Of a stretch of DNA of 64,000 nucleotides, positions 33,413-43,962 are shown one piece after another; position 1 is the stretch's first letter; each line of letters opens with the position of its first letter. A model generated the notes under the pieces. That model was not told where the DNA came from and ran no database searches. It saw nothing but the letters and a program-made list of their open reading frames with translations. Source of the DNA: Melastoma dodecandrum (lineage: Eukaryota; Streptophyta; Magnoliopsida; Myrtales; Melastomataceae); the NCBI GenBank assembly GCA_029817715.1, contig JARUPY010000079.1, positions 310,001 through 374,000 on the forward strand, read 5' to 3'. The position numbers were made by a program, and so were the translations under genes.

Positions 33413-35458
33413 GTGACTTTTGAGCAATCTGAGATAAGGACGAATGCTCTCTTTGAACCCGGGAATCTGGTTTCCCCTGGTCAACCCTCTTCTTCACGTA
33501 CTCAACCAGCGAATACGTATTGGGATGAGGCAGATCACTTCCAAGAGGAAACAGATCGGGGGGAGGATTTTATTCCGGTTCGTCGCCCTGGAAAAGAGCC
33601 AATGGTCGACGCAGTTGGAGGTCCCTATGAGCCTGGACCCCGGAGTGGTAATCATCGTGAGGAGCCTTCATTTTATGTAAGGGATCCAACGAGCCAGGCA
33701 ATGGGAGAAAGGCCTCCGTATAGCCCGTCAAGGCCAACTCGACTCGCAGGGCAGGGGCCGATAGGCGGTGTACCCCCAGACTTAAGAGAGGCCATAACTC
33801 AGGTTATAGAGCAAGTCGTCCCCGGAATAGCTCGGCGAGATGACACCTGTTTATACAGGCCTCCTTATCCTGCGTACATTGACAGGGATTTCCCTTTACC
33901 TAGGGGTTATAAGGTGCCCGACTTCACTCGCTTCTCAGGCGAAGATGAAATGACTCCACTTGAGCATATTGCTCGCTTCACTCATCAACTTGGCGAGGCG
34001 GCCGGCAATGACTTCTGGAAACTAAAGCTCTTCCCGAATTCATTAACCGGGGATGCCTTTACCTGGTATGCAGGTTTGCCGTCGGGGTCAGTAGCTTCAT
34101 GGACTCAGATGCAGTCCATGTTTGTTAAAACCTTTGCTCGACTTGATACCCCCATGTCAATGTTTGAGGTTATGCGCCTTAGGCAGGCTAATGGGGAACA
34201 CCCGGGGCAGTTTTTAATGAAACTTAGAAATGTCCTATTACGGTGTAGGCCTCCCATACCGGAGAAAGATCAGTTGCTCCTCGCATTAAATGCGTTGTCC
34301 ATTCCTTTCTAGAAAAAGCTTCAAGGGGAGCGCTTTGCCGACTTATATGATTTGGCAAGGAGAGCCACTGAGTACAATCAGCTCCTAACAGAAGAGGCCA
34401 AGCTGACTCGAGCCTACCAAGTTGATACTTATGAAGTCGACGTGGCCGAGTTTGTTAAGGGAGAGTCAACTATATGTGACCTCTTGACTAGGAAAAATTC
34501 TAAAGCCAAAGCCTCCCAGAAAAATGCCGAGGAAAGGAAGTACTCCTTCGACACAGATAAAGTCGACGCCATTTTTGACTGGCTTTATCAAAAGAAAAGG
34601 ATCAGGCTTAAGCCTGGTCATCGAGTCCCTCAGACAGAAAGGGAAAAAAGTAGGAATTACTGCAAGTGGCATGGTTCCTTCACCCATACTACCAAGGACT
34701 GCCTGTCCTTTAGAAATATAATTCAGGATTTAATAGAGTCTAAAGAGCTCTGTTTTCCCGAAGTCGATGAAGTCGCCATGGTGGATGATAATCCATTTGA
34801 CGACGAAGTCGCCATTCATACATTTGATATATTTGACACTGAGGTTAACCTTGTAGAAGTCATTAACGACTCTGCTATACCCTCGCAGGATTTGCAAGCA
34901 ACCGGCGAGACCTTGGTAGCTAATGCCCTGCTGAAGCGACTGGCTGAGCGTGGGGTCGTCATCCTGCCAAAGGGAAGGGACAAGTGGCTTTGCCACTGGC
35001 ACCTGAACGACACTCACACGACGGACCAATGCCACACATTTAGGAAGTATCTGTTGGACAGTAAGATAGAAGACTGGTATGACCTGACTCCTTTCGAGGA
35101 AGCAGCAATGTCGTCGACTGCCCCCCGAGGACCTTCTCACGTCCTCAAAAGTCCTCCTAGTGTGGATCGCCGACTGGTTTCGCGAGGAGGACGAGGAGGT
35201 TCCCAGGGGCATAAGGGGAATGGAGAGCCAGCCGCCCGGGGTACGGAACGCCCGGCACGGCGACTTGAGTTTATGGACTCCTCTGGCCAGAGAGTCGTCA
35301 AGCAGGGGTACACTAGGACTACCCCTGTCAAGGAGATAAGACCTGTCGAAGAGCATAAGGGAGTGGACCGACCCCAACAGGCTGCAAGTCGCAGGCCTCG
35401 ATATGCGTCACAGACAGTCGACCCCCAGGAATTGCGGAGGGGACCTCCTATCGCCTAA
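33413..35458 (+). pseudogene. gag of the Tat-lineage element
   Basis: One frame from the leader to 35458, broken only by a TAG at 34310. The N-terminal 100 residues are polar and Pro-rich. The Retrotrans_gag core at about 33890-34310 has YIDRDFPLPRGYKVPDF, LKLFPNSLTGDAFTWYAG and FVKTFARLDTPMSMFEV. After the stop the frame continues with LARRATEYNQLL. Two Cys/His motifs follow: YCKWHGSFTHTTKDC (about 34660) and LCHWHLNDTHTTDQC (about 34990), which may act as zinc knuckles. An Arg/Gly-rich segment comes before a TAA at 35456, probably from CAA, because the same frame leads into the protease ORF. No ATG is evident near the 5' end of the frame; the first in-frame one is at 33602. Confidence 0.87.
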
Positions 35459-35461
35459 TTC

Positions 35462-36898
35462 TTGGATGAGAAGCTACTGTGCCAGAAGTGCAAGCTGATC
35501 GCCCACAATCGGATCCTTATTACCCAGCTCTGCACAGCATGCTGTGTCAGCTATTTCTTGCGGCTGGTCGACTTGTCCGCAAAAGGAGAGATGCTGGTAA
35601 AAGCGGTCCGCCCCGAGGGTACAGGTAATTCAAACCCCAGTAAACCCTCCTCGAATAAATCAGAAAATACTCCAGTGCAGGTGGGGTATGACCCAGTCGA
35701 CGACAGATTCATGGAGGTAAGCCGACTCCTTTTTGGTTCTAAGAAACCAAAATTCGTCAAAGCCCCTAACCCTTCGTCTCAATGGCAGAAGGTGGAAAGG
35801 AAGGTTGCGCCCCCTTTAAGGGCTCAGAAGAGAAAGGAAAGGCGTCTAAGTCACGCCCAAAAAAGACCTAGGATGACCCCTGCGGTGCCACCCTCGGAAG
35901 GGAACCAAGCCGCAGAGAAACAAGTCGCGGAGCCCGAACGGGTCGAGTCTACTGATTACTCGGAAAACCCGGGCTCAAGCTTCGACTACACTCCTCTACG
36001 AGGAGACAGGCCCTGCGACTTCAACGCAGAACAAGGGCCCCTCGTGAGTTGTAACGCTCTCACCTTTCCTGCGGAGTTCGCCTGCAACGACAAGTCGGAG
36101 GCGCCGAAAGGTAAAACCCTGGACTCTAAGGTCACTTCTTTTCCATCAGGCTTCCCTCTGCATTGGCTAAGGAAACCATCGGATCGCATGAAACAACACA
36201 TGCACTCGTTATACATCGCAGGCACCTTTGACGGTGTTTTGGTGGGTCGAGTCTTAATAGACAACGGCGCCACCGTCAACGTTCTCCCACTCACCAAGTT
36301 TAGACTACTTGGGTACAAGCCTAGCGAGTTGGTACGAACCGACGTGGCTGTAAGCGGCTTTAATGGGAGGAAGTCCGAATGCCTGGGGATATGCTCTGTG
36401 CATTTAGGCGTCGGAAGACACGAGCAGGAAACTACTTTCTTCGTAATTGACATAGCCCCTTCGTTTAATGCGCTTTTGGGACGCGATTGGCTTCATAAAG
36501 CCGCCGCGATCCCGTCGACTTTGCATAGGGAGTTGATTTTATGGCTTGACTCTGAAATAGAGACTATCGGGGCTGATGAATACTCCTGTTGTGACAAGGG
36601 CATTTTACATGCAGAAACATGCAAGACGATCAAGGACCTCACCTTGGATCAACGCTACAAGCTAGGAGACCCTACTGTCGGACCCCTAGGTGAACCCTCC
36701 GGGAAGTTCGACTTCATTGTGAGCTATGGCACCTCTCACCCTAAGCCTGACGAGGGACCAATCATGCCGACAGGATGGGGCCCCGACTTCACGGACAAGG
36801 ATATAGATGAAGTCCTGCAGGAAGTAGTCCCGACCAAGGATAGAGGCGAGACAGACAACAGTCCTAATGGCGACAAGGGGGAGGCGCCCAAGAGCTAG
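35462..36898 (+). CDS. Protease-bearing polyprotein section of the Tat-lineage element
   Basis: This 478-codon open frame, in phase with gag, starts after the TAA at 35456 with LDEKLLCQKCK. It has a basic linker (about residues 110-165). The aspartic protease at residues 250-360 has the active site LIDNGATVNVLPL (DNGA in place of DTGA) and the flap/hydrophobic motif FNALLGRDWLHKA. The tail has KDLTLDQRYKLGDPTVGPL, the segment also found at 178-384. It ends at TAG 36896 while RT begins in the next frame, so the junction is either a decayed frame or a frameshift site. The domain assignment is firm. Confidence 0.88.
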   Translation: MDEKLLCQKCKLIAHNRILITQLCTACCVSYFLRLVDLSAKGEMLVKAVRPEGTGNSNPSKPSSNKSENTPVQVGYDPVDDRFMEVSRLLFGSKKPKFVKAPNPSSQWQKVERKVAPPLRAQKRKERRLSHAQKRPRMTPAVPPSEGNQAAEKQVAEPERVESTDYSENPGSSFDYTPLRGDRPCDFNAEQGPLVSCNALTFPAEFACNDKSEAPKGKTLDSKVTSFPSGFPLHWLRKPSDRMKQHMHSLYIAGTFDGVLVGRVLIDNGATVNVLPLTKFRLLGYKPSELVRTDVAVSGFNGRKSECLGICSVHLGVGRHEQETTFFVIDIAPSFNALLGRDWLHKAAAIPSTLHRELILWLDSEIETIGADEYSCCDKGILHAETCKTIKDLTLDQRYKLGDPTVGPLGEPSGKFDFIVSYGTSHPKPDEGPIMPTGWGPDFTDKDIDEVLQEVVPTKDRGETDNSPNGDKGEAPKS

Positions 36899-37934
36899 GA
36901 AAGTGCTGCGACGGAGTTGGAGCCCGATAGACTCCTGCACGAAGGGTTGTATGGACAGTGACGAAGGAAGAGGCTATGCAGTCGCTGATCTCCTCCAGCG
37001 ACTTCAGGAGTATGCTAGGAAGTCTAGGAAATTAGGTTGCCAAATAAGCAATGTAAATGCTGAGGCTAACTTATCTAAGTCCATTGATACCGACTTAGGC
37101 GGTGTCCAGGGGCGCGAGTCACTCATGATGCCATGTGACCCGCTTGTAAGTATCAATTTAGGCGAGGAATCTAGCCCTCGGATCGCTTTCGTTAGTTCTT
37201 CAATGAATAAAGAACTTTTCAATTCTATTAAGGCTACTCTTGAAGAATTCAAGGACTGTTTCGCCTGGGACTATACTGAAATGCCTGGCCTAGATCGCCG
37301 ACTTGGAGAACATAAGTTGCCAATCAGAGCAGGATTTAAACCAGTCCAACAGGCACCAAGGAGAATGACTCATGAAGTCACTCAGGCAGTATTCGAAGAA
37401 GTCAAGAAGCTCTTTAAAGCTGGGTATATAAGAACATCGAGGTACACCGAGTGGATATCCAGCATAGTCCCCGTCATAAAAAAGAATGGCAAGATTAGAG
37501 TCTGCATCGACTTCAGAGACCTAAATCGTGCTACTCCAAAAGATGAATATCCCATGCCCATTGCAGACGACTTAGTTGATAAGACTGCAGGGCACCAAAT
37601 TATGTCATTCATGGATGGTTTCTCAGGATATAACCAAATTTTCTTGGCTGAGGAAGATATCCATAAAACCGCGTTCAGATGTCCCTTAGGCATTTTCGAG
37701 TGGGTAGTCATGCCGTTTGGGCTTAAAAACGCTGGTGCAACTTACCAACGAGCCATGAACGCCATTTTTGATGCTTCGATTGCCAAAACAGTCGAGGTAT
37801 ACATAGATGATATAGTGGTCAAATCAAAAGACGAGAGGTCGCATGTTAATGATCTTAGGAATGCTTTCCTCCAAATGAGAAAACACCAGCTCAAACTAAA
37901 TCCTCTCAAATGTGCTTTTGGAGTAAGAGCATGA
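36867..37934 (+). CDS. Reverse transcriptase of the Tat-lineage element
   Basis: ATG 36867 overlaps the protease frame by 32 bp, in the +1 frame. The RT domain runs from about residue 150: VPVIKKNGKIRVCIDFRDLN, FMDGFSGYNQIFLAEEDIHK, MPFGLKNAGATYQRAMN and the YxDD site YIDDIVVKS (about 37800). All palm residues expected for activity are visible. A TGA at 37932, probably from GGA before HFLGFLVHQRG, separates it from the thumb and RNase H in the same frame. The enzyme copies element RNA and would act inside the capsid with the downstream RNase H. Confidence 0.9.
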   Translation: MATRGRRPRARKVLRRSWSPIDSCTKGCMDSDEGRGYAVADLLQRLQEYARKSRKLGCQISNVNAEANLSKSIDTDLGGVQGRESLMMPCDPLVSINLGEESSPRIAFVSSSMNKELFNSIKATLEEFKDCFAWDYTEMPGLDRRLGEHKLPIRAGFKPVQQAPRRMTHEVTQAVFEEVKKLFKAGYIRTSRYTEWISSIVPVIKKNGKIRVCIDFRDLNRATPKDEYPMPIADDLVDKTAGHQIMSFMDGFSGYNQIFLAEEDIHKTAFRCPLGIFEWVVMPFGLKNAGATYQRAMNAIFDASIAKTVEVYIDDIVVKSKDERSHVNDLRNAFLQMRKHQLKLNPLKCAFGVRA

Positions 37935-37988
37935 CATTTCCTAGGGTTCCTAGTCCATCAACGTGGCATAGAAGTCGACCAGAACAAA

Positions 37989-40412
37989 GTGAATGCCATT
38001 CAAAGATTGAACCCTCCGAGTAATAAGAAGCAGTTACAGGCTTTCTTAGGAAGGGTCAATTATCTAAGGCGATTTATTGGTAACGTCGCTGGACGAACAG
38101 AAGTCTTCTCGACTTTACTAAAAGCAAAGGGAAACTTTGTGTGGGGCGACGAGCACCAGAAAGCATTTGAAGGCTTAAAGGAGTATTTAATGAATCCGCC
38201 TGTACTTGCCCCTCCTCGGGTAGGAAAGCCTTATCTGCTTTATGTGGCAGCAACCGAATCAGTCATCGGAGCCATGTTAGCCCAAGAGGCGGAGGACAAA
38301 ACCGAAAGAGCGGTCTACTATTTGTCAAGACAATTAACCGCTACAGAAAAGCGCTATACAATTAAGGAGAAGTTATGCCTGTCAGTCTTTTATACTGTTA
38401 CTAAGCTAAGACATTATATTGGATCCCAAGAGGTTCATGTCATTACCAAGTCTCCCGTCATAAAATATTTTTTCGAAAGTCCCCTACTGACTGGGAGAAC
38501 TAGTAAATGGAGCTTAGTGCTGTCCGCATATGATCTACGTTTCAAGTCCCAACAGTCGGTAAAAGGACAGGCTCTAGCCGACTTCTTGGTGAGTCACGAT
38601 CCATCCGTATCAATCGACCAAGAAGAATCCCTTGAGGACATCTGGCAGGGTTGGTTTGATGGATCTTCGGCGAAATCCGGCGTAGGTATAGGCCTTCGTA
38701 TACTTTCGCCACTAGGGAAAGATGTTCGTCTAGCGTATCGCTTGACGGCAGATCACACCAACAATGCGACTGAATATGAAGCTTTGATCACGCTCCTGAA
38801 GGAACTATTAACCTTGGGAGCCAAGAAAGCCACAATAATGGGGGATTCTCAACTGGTGATTAACCAGATGAATGGTACTTCTATATGCCAGGAGAAACTC
38901 ACACCCTATCATCAAGTCGCCCGTAAACTGGTCGAGCGATTTGAAGCGATCACTTTCTTCTTTGTAGGTCGAGGGGAAAATACCATCGCTAATGACTTAG
39001 CCCAAAAGGCTTCAGGATACAAGGCCAAAAGAGGAAGCGATTGTATCCCAGAAATAGTTTCCCACCTAGCTCCCCAAAGCGACGCGTTCACCCTGGACAT
39101 AATGACAAGCGATAAGGATTGGAGGAGGCCAATCACCGACTTCCTTTCCGACCCAACACAAAAGGCGAGCCAAAGAATCAAGACTCAGGCTTTGTCATAC
39201 ACCCTTATATATGGGGTACTTTACAGAAAGACCAAGGAAGGAGTCCTACTAAGGTGCGTCGACTTAGACGAAGCGACCCCAATTATGTTAGAGACTCATC
39301 AGGGTTTATGCGGGTCTCACCAATCTGGCACCAAAATGTCTTGGACTATCCAAAGACATGGTTTTTACTGGCCATCAATGCTAAAGAACTGCATAGAAAT
39401 GGCTAGGGGATGCCAAGAGTGTCAAAAACATGGTCCGGTGACAAGGGCCCCAGCGTCCGACTTAGTCTCAGTCGTCAAGCCTTGGCCATTTAGGTCTTGG
39501 GCTTTAGATATAATCGGGGAAATCCATCCGCACTCAAGTAAAGGTGACGCCTATATTCTAGTCGCCACCGATTATTTTACTAAATGGGTCGAGGCTCAGG
39601 TATATAAGAAGATCGATCACAAAGAAGTGATCGATTTTCTCAAATCATCCATCGTCTATAGATTTGGAATTCCCCAGAATATCGTAGTGGACAATGGCAC
39701 CGCTTTCAATAATGAGAAAATGCGAGAATTCGCTATGGAGTTTGGTTTCTCAATCACCAACTCAACACCTTATTATCCTCAGGCGAATGGACAGGCTGAA
39801 GCTACCAATAAACTCATAAAGAACAATATTCAGAAAATGGTTGGCGCAAATCCAAGAGAATGGCACCAATTATTACAAGACACTTTGTGGGCTTTGAGAG
39901 TTACTAAGAGAGAAAGCACAGGGGAAACCCCTTTTTCACTAGTATATGGGCAAGACGCCGTCCTACCTATTGAGGTTCGATACAAGTCGCTCAGGGTGAC
40001 TCATCCTGATTTACAAGACGAGGCAATGTACCTCGCTTTGGACGAATTAGAGAAGAAGCGACTTGATGTAATAGACCGACTCGAGGTGCATAAACAAAGT
40101 ATTGCTAGGCATTATAACAAAAGGGTTGTCCATAAGCACTTTAAAGTGGGCGACTTGGTTTGGAAGATGGTGCTACCCCTTAAATCGAAAGACCAAGTTT
40201 TGGGTAAATGGTCCCCTAATTGGGAAGGTCCACATGAGGTATGTGAAGCATACTCATCTAATAGCTATCGGCTTATGACGAGAAGTGGGGTCAGACATCC
40301 ATTAAAGGTTAATGGTAAATATCTCAAACCCTATCGCGCGACTATCTGGGAAGCTCACCATAAAATCCTAAGACAAAGGACTCCATTAATTTGGGAAGCG
40401 CTTAATTCCTAA
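37989..40412 (+). CDS. RT thumb, RNase H, archaeal-type RNase H and integrase of the Tat-lineage element
   Basis: An 807-codon intact frame continuous with RT. Residues 1-70 are the RT connection. Residues 75-200 are the Ty3-type RNase H, whose first catalytic Asp is lost (YVAATESVIGAM), as is common in Tat. Residues 213-345 are a second, archaeal-type RNase H with all four acids in WFDGSSAKSG, TEYEALI, MGDSQLVINQM and NTIANDLA. Integrase follows: an HHCC finger (HQGLCGSH...CQECQKHG), core Asp in ALDIIGEI, Asp in VDNGTAFNN and Glu in YPQANGQAEATNK, then a C-terminal SH3-like part with FKVGDLVWK. The N-terminal limit is arbitrary, since the polyprotein starts upstream. It stops 131 bp before the tail-to-tail antisense gene. 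Confidence 0.93.
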   Translation: MNAIQRLNPPSNKKQLQAFLGRVNYLRRFIGNVAGRTEVFSTLLKAKGNFVWGDEHQKAFEGLKEYLMNPPVLAPPRVGKPYLLYVAATESVIGAMLAQEAEDKTERAVYYLSRQLTATEKRYTIKEKLCLSVFYTVTKLRHYIGSQEVHVITKSPVIKYFFESPLLTGRTSKWSLVLSAYDLRFKSQQSVKGQALADFLVSHDPSVSIDQEESLEDIWQGWFDGSSAKSGVGIGLRILSPLGKDVRLAYRLTADHTNNATEYEALITLLKELLTLGAKKATIMGDSQLVINQMNGTSICQEKLTPYHQVARKLVERFEAITFFFVGRGENTIANDLAQKASGYKAKRGSDCIPEIVSHLAPQSDAFTLDIMTSDKDWRRPITDFLSDPTQKASQRIKTQALSYTLIYGVLYRKTKEGVLLRCVDLDEATPIMLETHQGLCGSHQSGTKMSWTIQRHGFYWPSMLKNCIEMARGCQECQKHGPVTRAPASDLVSVVKPWPFRSWALDIIGEIHPHSSKGDAYILVATDYFTKWVEAQVYKKIDHKEVIDFLKSSIVYRFGIPQNIVVDNGTAFNNEKMREFAMEFGFSITNSTPYYPQANGQAEATNKLIKNNIQKMVGANPREWHQLLQDTLWALRVTKRESTGETPFSLVYGQDAVLPIEVRYKSLRVTHPDLQDEAMYLALDELEKKRLDVIDRLEVHKQSIARHYNKRVVHKHFKVGDLVWKMVLPLKSKDQVLGKWSPNWEGPHEVCEAYSSNSYRLMTRSGVRHPLKVNGKYLKPYRATIWEAHHKILRQRTPLIWEALNS

Positions 40413-40499
40413 GAAATCGCGCTAGGCTTCAGTAACGCTGTCTGGAAGAATGAATCGAGCGTAGTGGGCAGAAATTCATTTGAGACACAAGTCACTTGA

Positions 40500-40505
40500 T
40501 TTATT
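40500..40505 (-). terminator. Poly(A) signal of the antisense gene
   Basis: AATAAA on the minus strand, about 40 nt past the TAA stop of the antisense gene at 40544. It falls in the 131-bp gap between the two convergent genes. Confidence 0.55.
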
Positions 40506-40543
40506 CAGTAAAACAAAAACAATGGAATTGCATTGTTCTTTGG

Positions 40544-43500
40544 TTACGAATCTAATTTCCATAACCCGCCAACTTCTTTGAAATCGAGGACAAGGGATTT
40601 ACGAGCTCGTCGCTTCGCGTTCATCTTGTTTCGCTGGGCATAAAGGTCGACGACCTTTTCTCTATCCTTCTCAGCATTGGCCTCCAGCTCCTCGATTTCT
40701 TGAGTATTGATCGATGCAAGCTGCCGAGTCAGGTCATTCTTGAGGTTCGTGTAGAACTCTATCTGTCTCTCTGCCTCGGTCAGCTTCTCTTGCACATCGA
40801 CCAAACGTTGGCGGGCGTCCTGTGCGGCTTTAGAGGCCTGCCCTCGAGCTTCATTGATCGACTGAATCTTCGAGTCAGTCGAGTCCAAGGTGAGCAGGTC
40901 GGCGTAGTAATCCCTCCAGCGGGTCCAGTACGTCGACCTGAAGCTCTTGCAGGCCCCCAATATTTCGTCCGTGACCCGAGGGGATGTCTCGATCCTCTTC
41001 AACAGCTTCTGCATCCTCCTAAATTCGTTGACGCTTAAGGGGTCGATGAGCAGAAGTTGGCAAAGTTCTTCGATATCCTCGTGAAGCTTCACCCACGGGT
41101 CTTTGGTCGACCTAGAAGTCGCCACAGCAAGATCCTGAAGAATAAGAGGCAAAATGTTATTAGATAATACCCTAAAAAAGGCCAACGATGTCGTGCGATC
41201 GAATACTTACCTCTGGAGGCGATCTATCCCCAGAGCTCTCATCCGAAGAAGAAGGAGGAGTGGAAATCTTCTGTCGGCAAGCAGTCACCTTCACCCTCTT
41301 CGGACGGGCCTATAATGAAGGATATAAATACCTCAATCAAGATCGCAATGATAATACTATGATCTGTTTAAGGACACATACCATCCCTGGTGTAGGAGTT
41401 TGAACTGGAGAAGAAGGAATAGTTTGGTCTTCCTCCTCACGAGTCGACCGAGTCGGTGGCTCGACCGGGATCGTGACAGCCTGTTCTTCTTGAACCAAGG
41501 CCTCAGGGATTTGCTGTTCCTGAAACAGAGTATGACGCAGAACCAAAAGTTCATGTATGAACTAAGGTAAGGATGCACCAGCTGAGAATTAAACTTACCT
41601 TGGCGATCGAAGCCTTTGAACTTTGGCCCAAGTTGTGGGAGATAAGCTGTTGGTCACCCTTATCTGAAGCCTTTCCCTAAACAATATGGTATGGGTCAGA
41701 TGTGAAAACTCAAAATAAAACTGGAGTCATCAGAGTCTCACATCGACTACAGCTGAAGACACTGGCGCCGCAGCTGGTGCCTTAGTAGATGAGGTCGCCG
41801 CTGCTGCAGTTGGCGACCTGGATGGGGTCGCCGCTGCTGCAGTTGGCGACCTGGATGGGGTCGCCGCTGCTACAGTTGGCGACTTGGACGGGGTCGCCGT
41901 TGCAACAGCTGGCGACCTGGATGGGGTCGCCGCTGCAATATTTGGCGACCTACGAGAGGAAGTCGCCACCTTCACCATTCTTTTCCTCTGGGATAGAGGC
42001 ATCTCCTCAAGATCTTCTTCCTCGGCCGCCTTGCGCTTTGGAGCGCTTTTAGGTCGAGCCTTAGAGGGATCACCTGCGGCTATTTCCCTGGGGCTCGCAA
42101 CTTTAGCCTTCCCCTTGCTAGTCGACTTGAGTCTAGAAGGAGCAGGGGCAAGGGGGGCTTTAGGCTTGGATTTTCCAGAGCCCTGAGGAAGCATTGATCC
42201 TGAAAGGGAGGAAGCTTATGATTAATATTAAGAAACCAATACTCTTAAAGTAAAGCTAAGTCTTTACCTTTGGCTTTAATGTGCGCGTCATCGGTGTAAA
42301 AATCAGGTTCCTTGGAAACATCCAAGAAGTGCATCAGGGCCCGCAGCTCTTCATAGGTAGTCGACCACAGCACAGTGAAGAACTGTGTGGCGAAACAGGC
42401 AGAAGTGTCAGATGGGAATTCCATCTGGGAGAGCTGCGTCTTGTGATTGAGCAAGTCGAGGGTCGTCGAGTTAATCGACTTGCACGCAATCCTCTTCGCC
42501 CTATCCCCATATAAGCCGCCGGCAGGGTCAGCAAGTGGAACTGCTACACTTTGGATAAACCCAAACTGCCTTGCACACAGTTGAGGGTTATAGACTTCAA
42601 AGGTCAGGTAGCCGTCGAAGATAACTGGCAGATCTCTGCGGGTCAATACCCCATTCCAGAAGCCACGAGCAGCTTGAGGATTGATTTCCTGAGCAAGTGT
42701 CTTGCCGCCTGGAAAGGGTGCCCAGTTGCGTCGATCTACCCTGCCGAAGTCGACTATATGCTTTAAGTGGCCAGTGATCGATGTCATAAGCCATTGATCC
42801 TTACACTAGCAGCACTGATCCAGGATGGTCTCCCCATAATAGGAGGATTCGAGGGGCGAAGAAGGGCCCTTGAACCCAGTCAATCCTGGCATCCACATGG
42901 CCGACCAGAGATGAACTAACCAGAGCAACCCTCCTGCTGGATGTTTTGGAAATGGCTTGATTTGAGACGTTGCTCTGTCCAGATCATGGTAAAGAAGACC
43001 CAAAACGAAGGGGCCCCAGGAGATTTCTTCATTGGTCTCCCTCAGAAAATTGGCCACCGCATAAGAAGTGTGGCTAACCTTCTTCCCAGGGAAGCAATAA
43101 ACAAATTTGCTCAACCAGGTGCTGAGGAACTCGACCTCTTCCCGGGCGCCAAAACCTTCAGTCGACAACTTCTCATCTGACCTCTTGCCTGCTGAGGCCA
43201 TTTTCAGATGCCTGCTCAACACCTCCATGTACTGAAGGGCGCCTTTGGGATTAATATCATCTGCCTGAGAGTACTGCCGAACAGGGCAGCCGTTGATTTT
43301 GCACCTGGTCAAAATCTTCACATCTGCCAATGTAACAGACATAGGACCTTCCGGGAAATAGAAGCAGTTGACAGCAGAGTTCCAGAAAGGCAGCATGGCC
43401 GAACAAACCCTAGGATCACAGTTCTTGTCTGCCATGGACATTCTAAAGAATCTCAAGATCTTCTGATTCCTAAACCTCTCTGTGAAATGCTCCTCCCACA

Positions 43501-43774
43501 TCTCGAGCTATTCTACCATCTCAGACTTAGATGCATAAGGAAAACACAGGAAAGATCCCTGACCTTCCCAGTTGAGGGGATCGATGAAGTCGGGATGACA
43601 AATCGGGATGGGCTTCTCGGTGATGAGATAGTTGAGCGGCACCGTCTCCGGGAAAAGATGCTCCGGCAAGATGGGTCCAAGAGTGACGCCCGACCCCTGA
43701 TCCTCTGCGACCGGAACGGGTCCGGTTAGCCCCGCACGCAGATTATGGAACTCAAAACACTTAAAAGTTGACAT
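40544..43774 (-). pseudogene. Six-exon plant-mobile-domain (PMD) gene, antisense in the retrotransposon
   Basis: Exons on the minus strand: 43774-42268, 42199-41742, 41676-41599, 41519-41382, 41309-41211, 41134-40544. Introns of 65-79 bp have GT...AG ends; examples are AAAG/GTAAAG with CCTTTCAG/GA, and GCCAAG/GTAAGT. Exon lengths 1507+458, 78, 138, 99 and 591 keep one frame and give about 956 codons. Residues 1-430 hold the PMD: FWNSAVNCFYFPEGPMSVTL, EVEFLSTWLSKFVYCFPG and PAGGLLWLVHLWSAMW. Exon 2 encodes Ser/Pro/Ala repeats and a basic stretch, exon 5 a basic PKRVKV-type segment, and exon 6 a coiled coil. Two in-frame TAGs (43508-43510, 42806-42808) interrupt exon 1. PMD proteins occur in host silencing factors (MAIN/MAIL) and in transposons; the role here is unknown. 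Confidence 0.82.
41780..41955 (-). repeat. 33-bp tandem repeat coding for SPTAAAATPSR units
   Basis: Five imperfect units of GTCGCCGCTGCTGCAGTTGG plus 13 bp (plus sense) lie in exon 2 of the antisense gene. Each adds eleven residues, so the frame is kept. The product is a low-complexity Ser/Pro/Ala hinge between the PMD and the coiled coil. Confidence 0.85.
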
Positions 43775-43900
43775 CTTTTTAAGGATCAAAAGAGTTTTGA
43801 CAAGGGAGACGAAGGGTTTTCTGAGAAACAAGGGTTTCTTGGAAAGACGGAGAAGTGTTGAGCAAGGAAGAAAAGTGCGGGAAAAGGATGATGACTCTCC

Positions 43901-43910
43901 TTTATATAGG
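43901..43910 (-). promoter_or_regulatory. TATA box of the antisense gene
   Basis: CCTATATAAA on the minus strand, about 130 nt upstream of ATG 43774 and about 55 bp inside the 3' LTR. Spacing suits a plant RNA polymerase II promoter with a ~100-nt 5' UTR. It is separate from the LTR promoter and points the opposite way. Confidence 0.6.
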
Positions 43911-43949
43911 GTATGATTTCTGCTGAGTCGGCACAGCCAACCCAGCATA

Positions 43950-43962
43950 AAAGGGGGGCTTA
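43950..43962 (+). promoter_or_regulatory. Polypurine tract of the Tat-lineage element
   Basis: AAAAGGGGGG followed by CTTA and the LTR start TGTTGACA. This is the expected plus-strand priming site. Confidence 0.75.

Noticed and set aside
34310..35458. Programmed stop readthrough in the Tat-lineage gag (TAG 34310, TAA 35456)
   Set aside because: Two different stops within gag itself, one apparently CAA to TAA, look like mutations. There is no conserved readthrough context that I can see.
36867..36898. Programmed frameshift between protease and RT of the Tat-lineage element
   Set aside because: The 32-bp overlap has no clear slippery heptamer. A decayed frame is as likely, so I list it only as a frame change.
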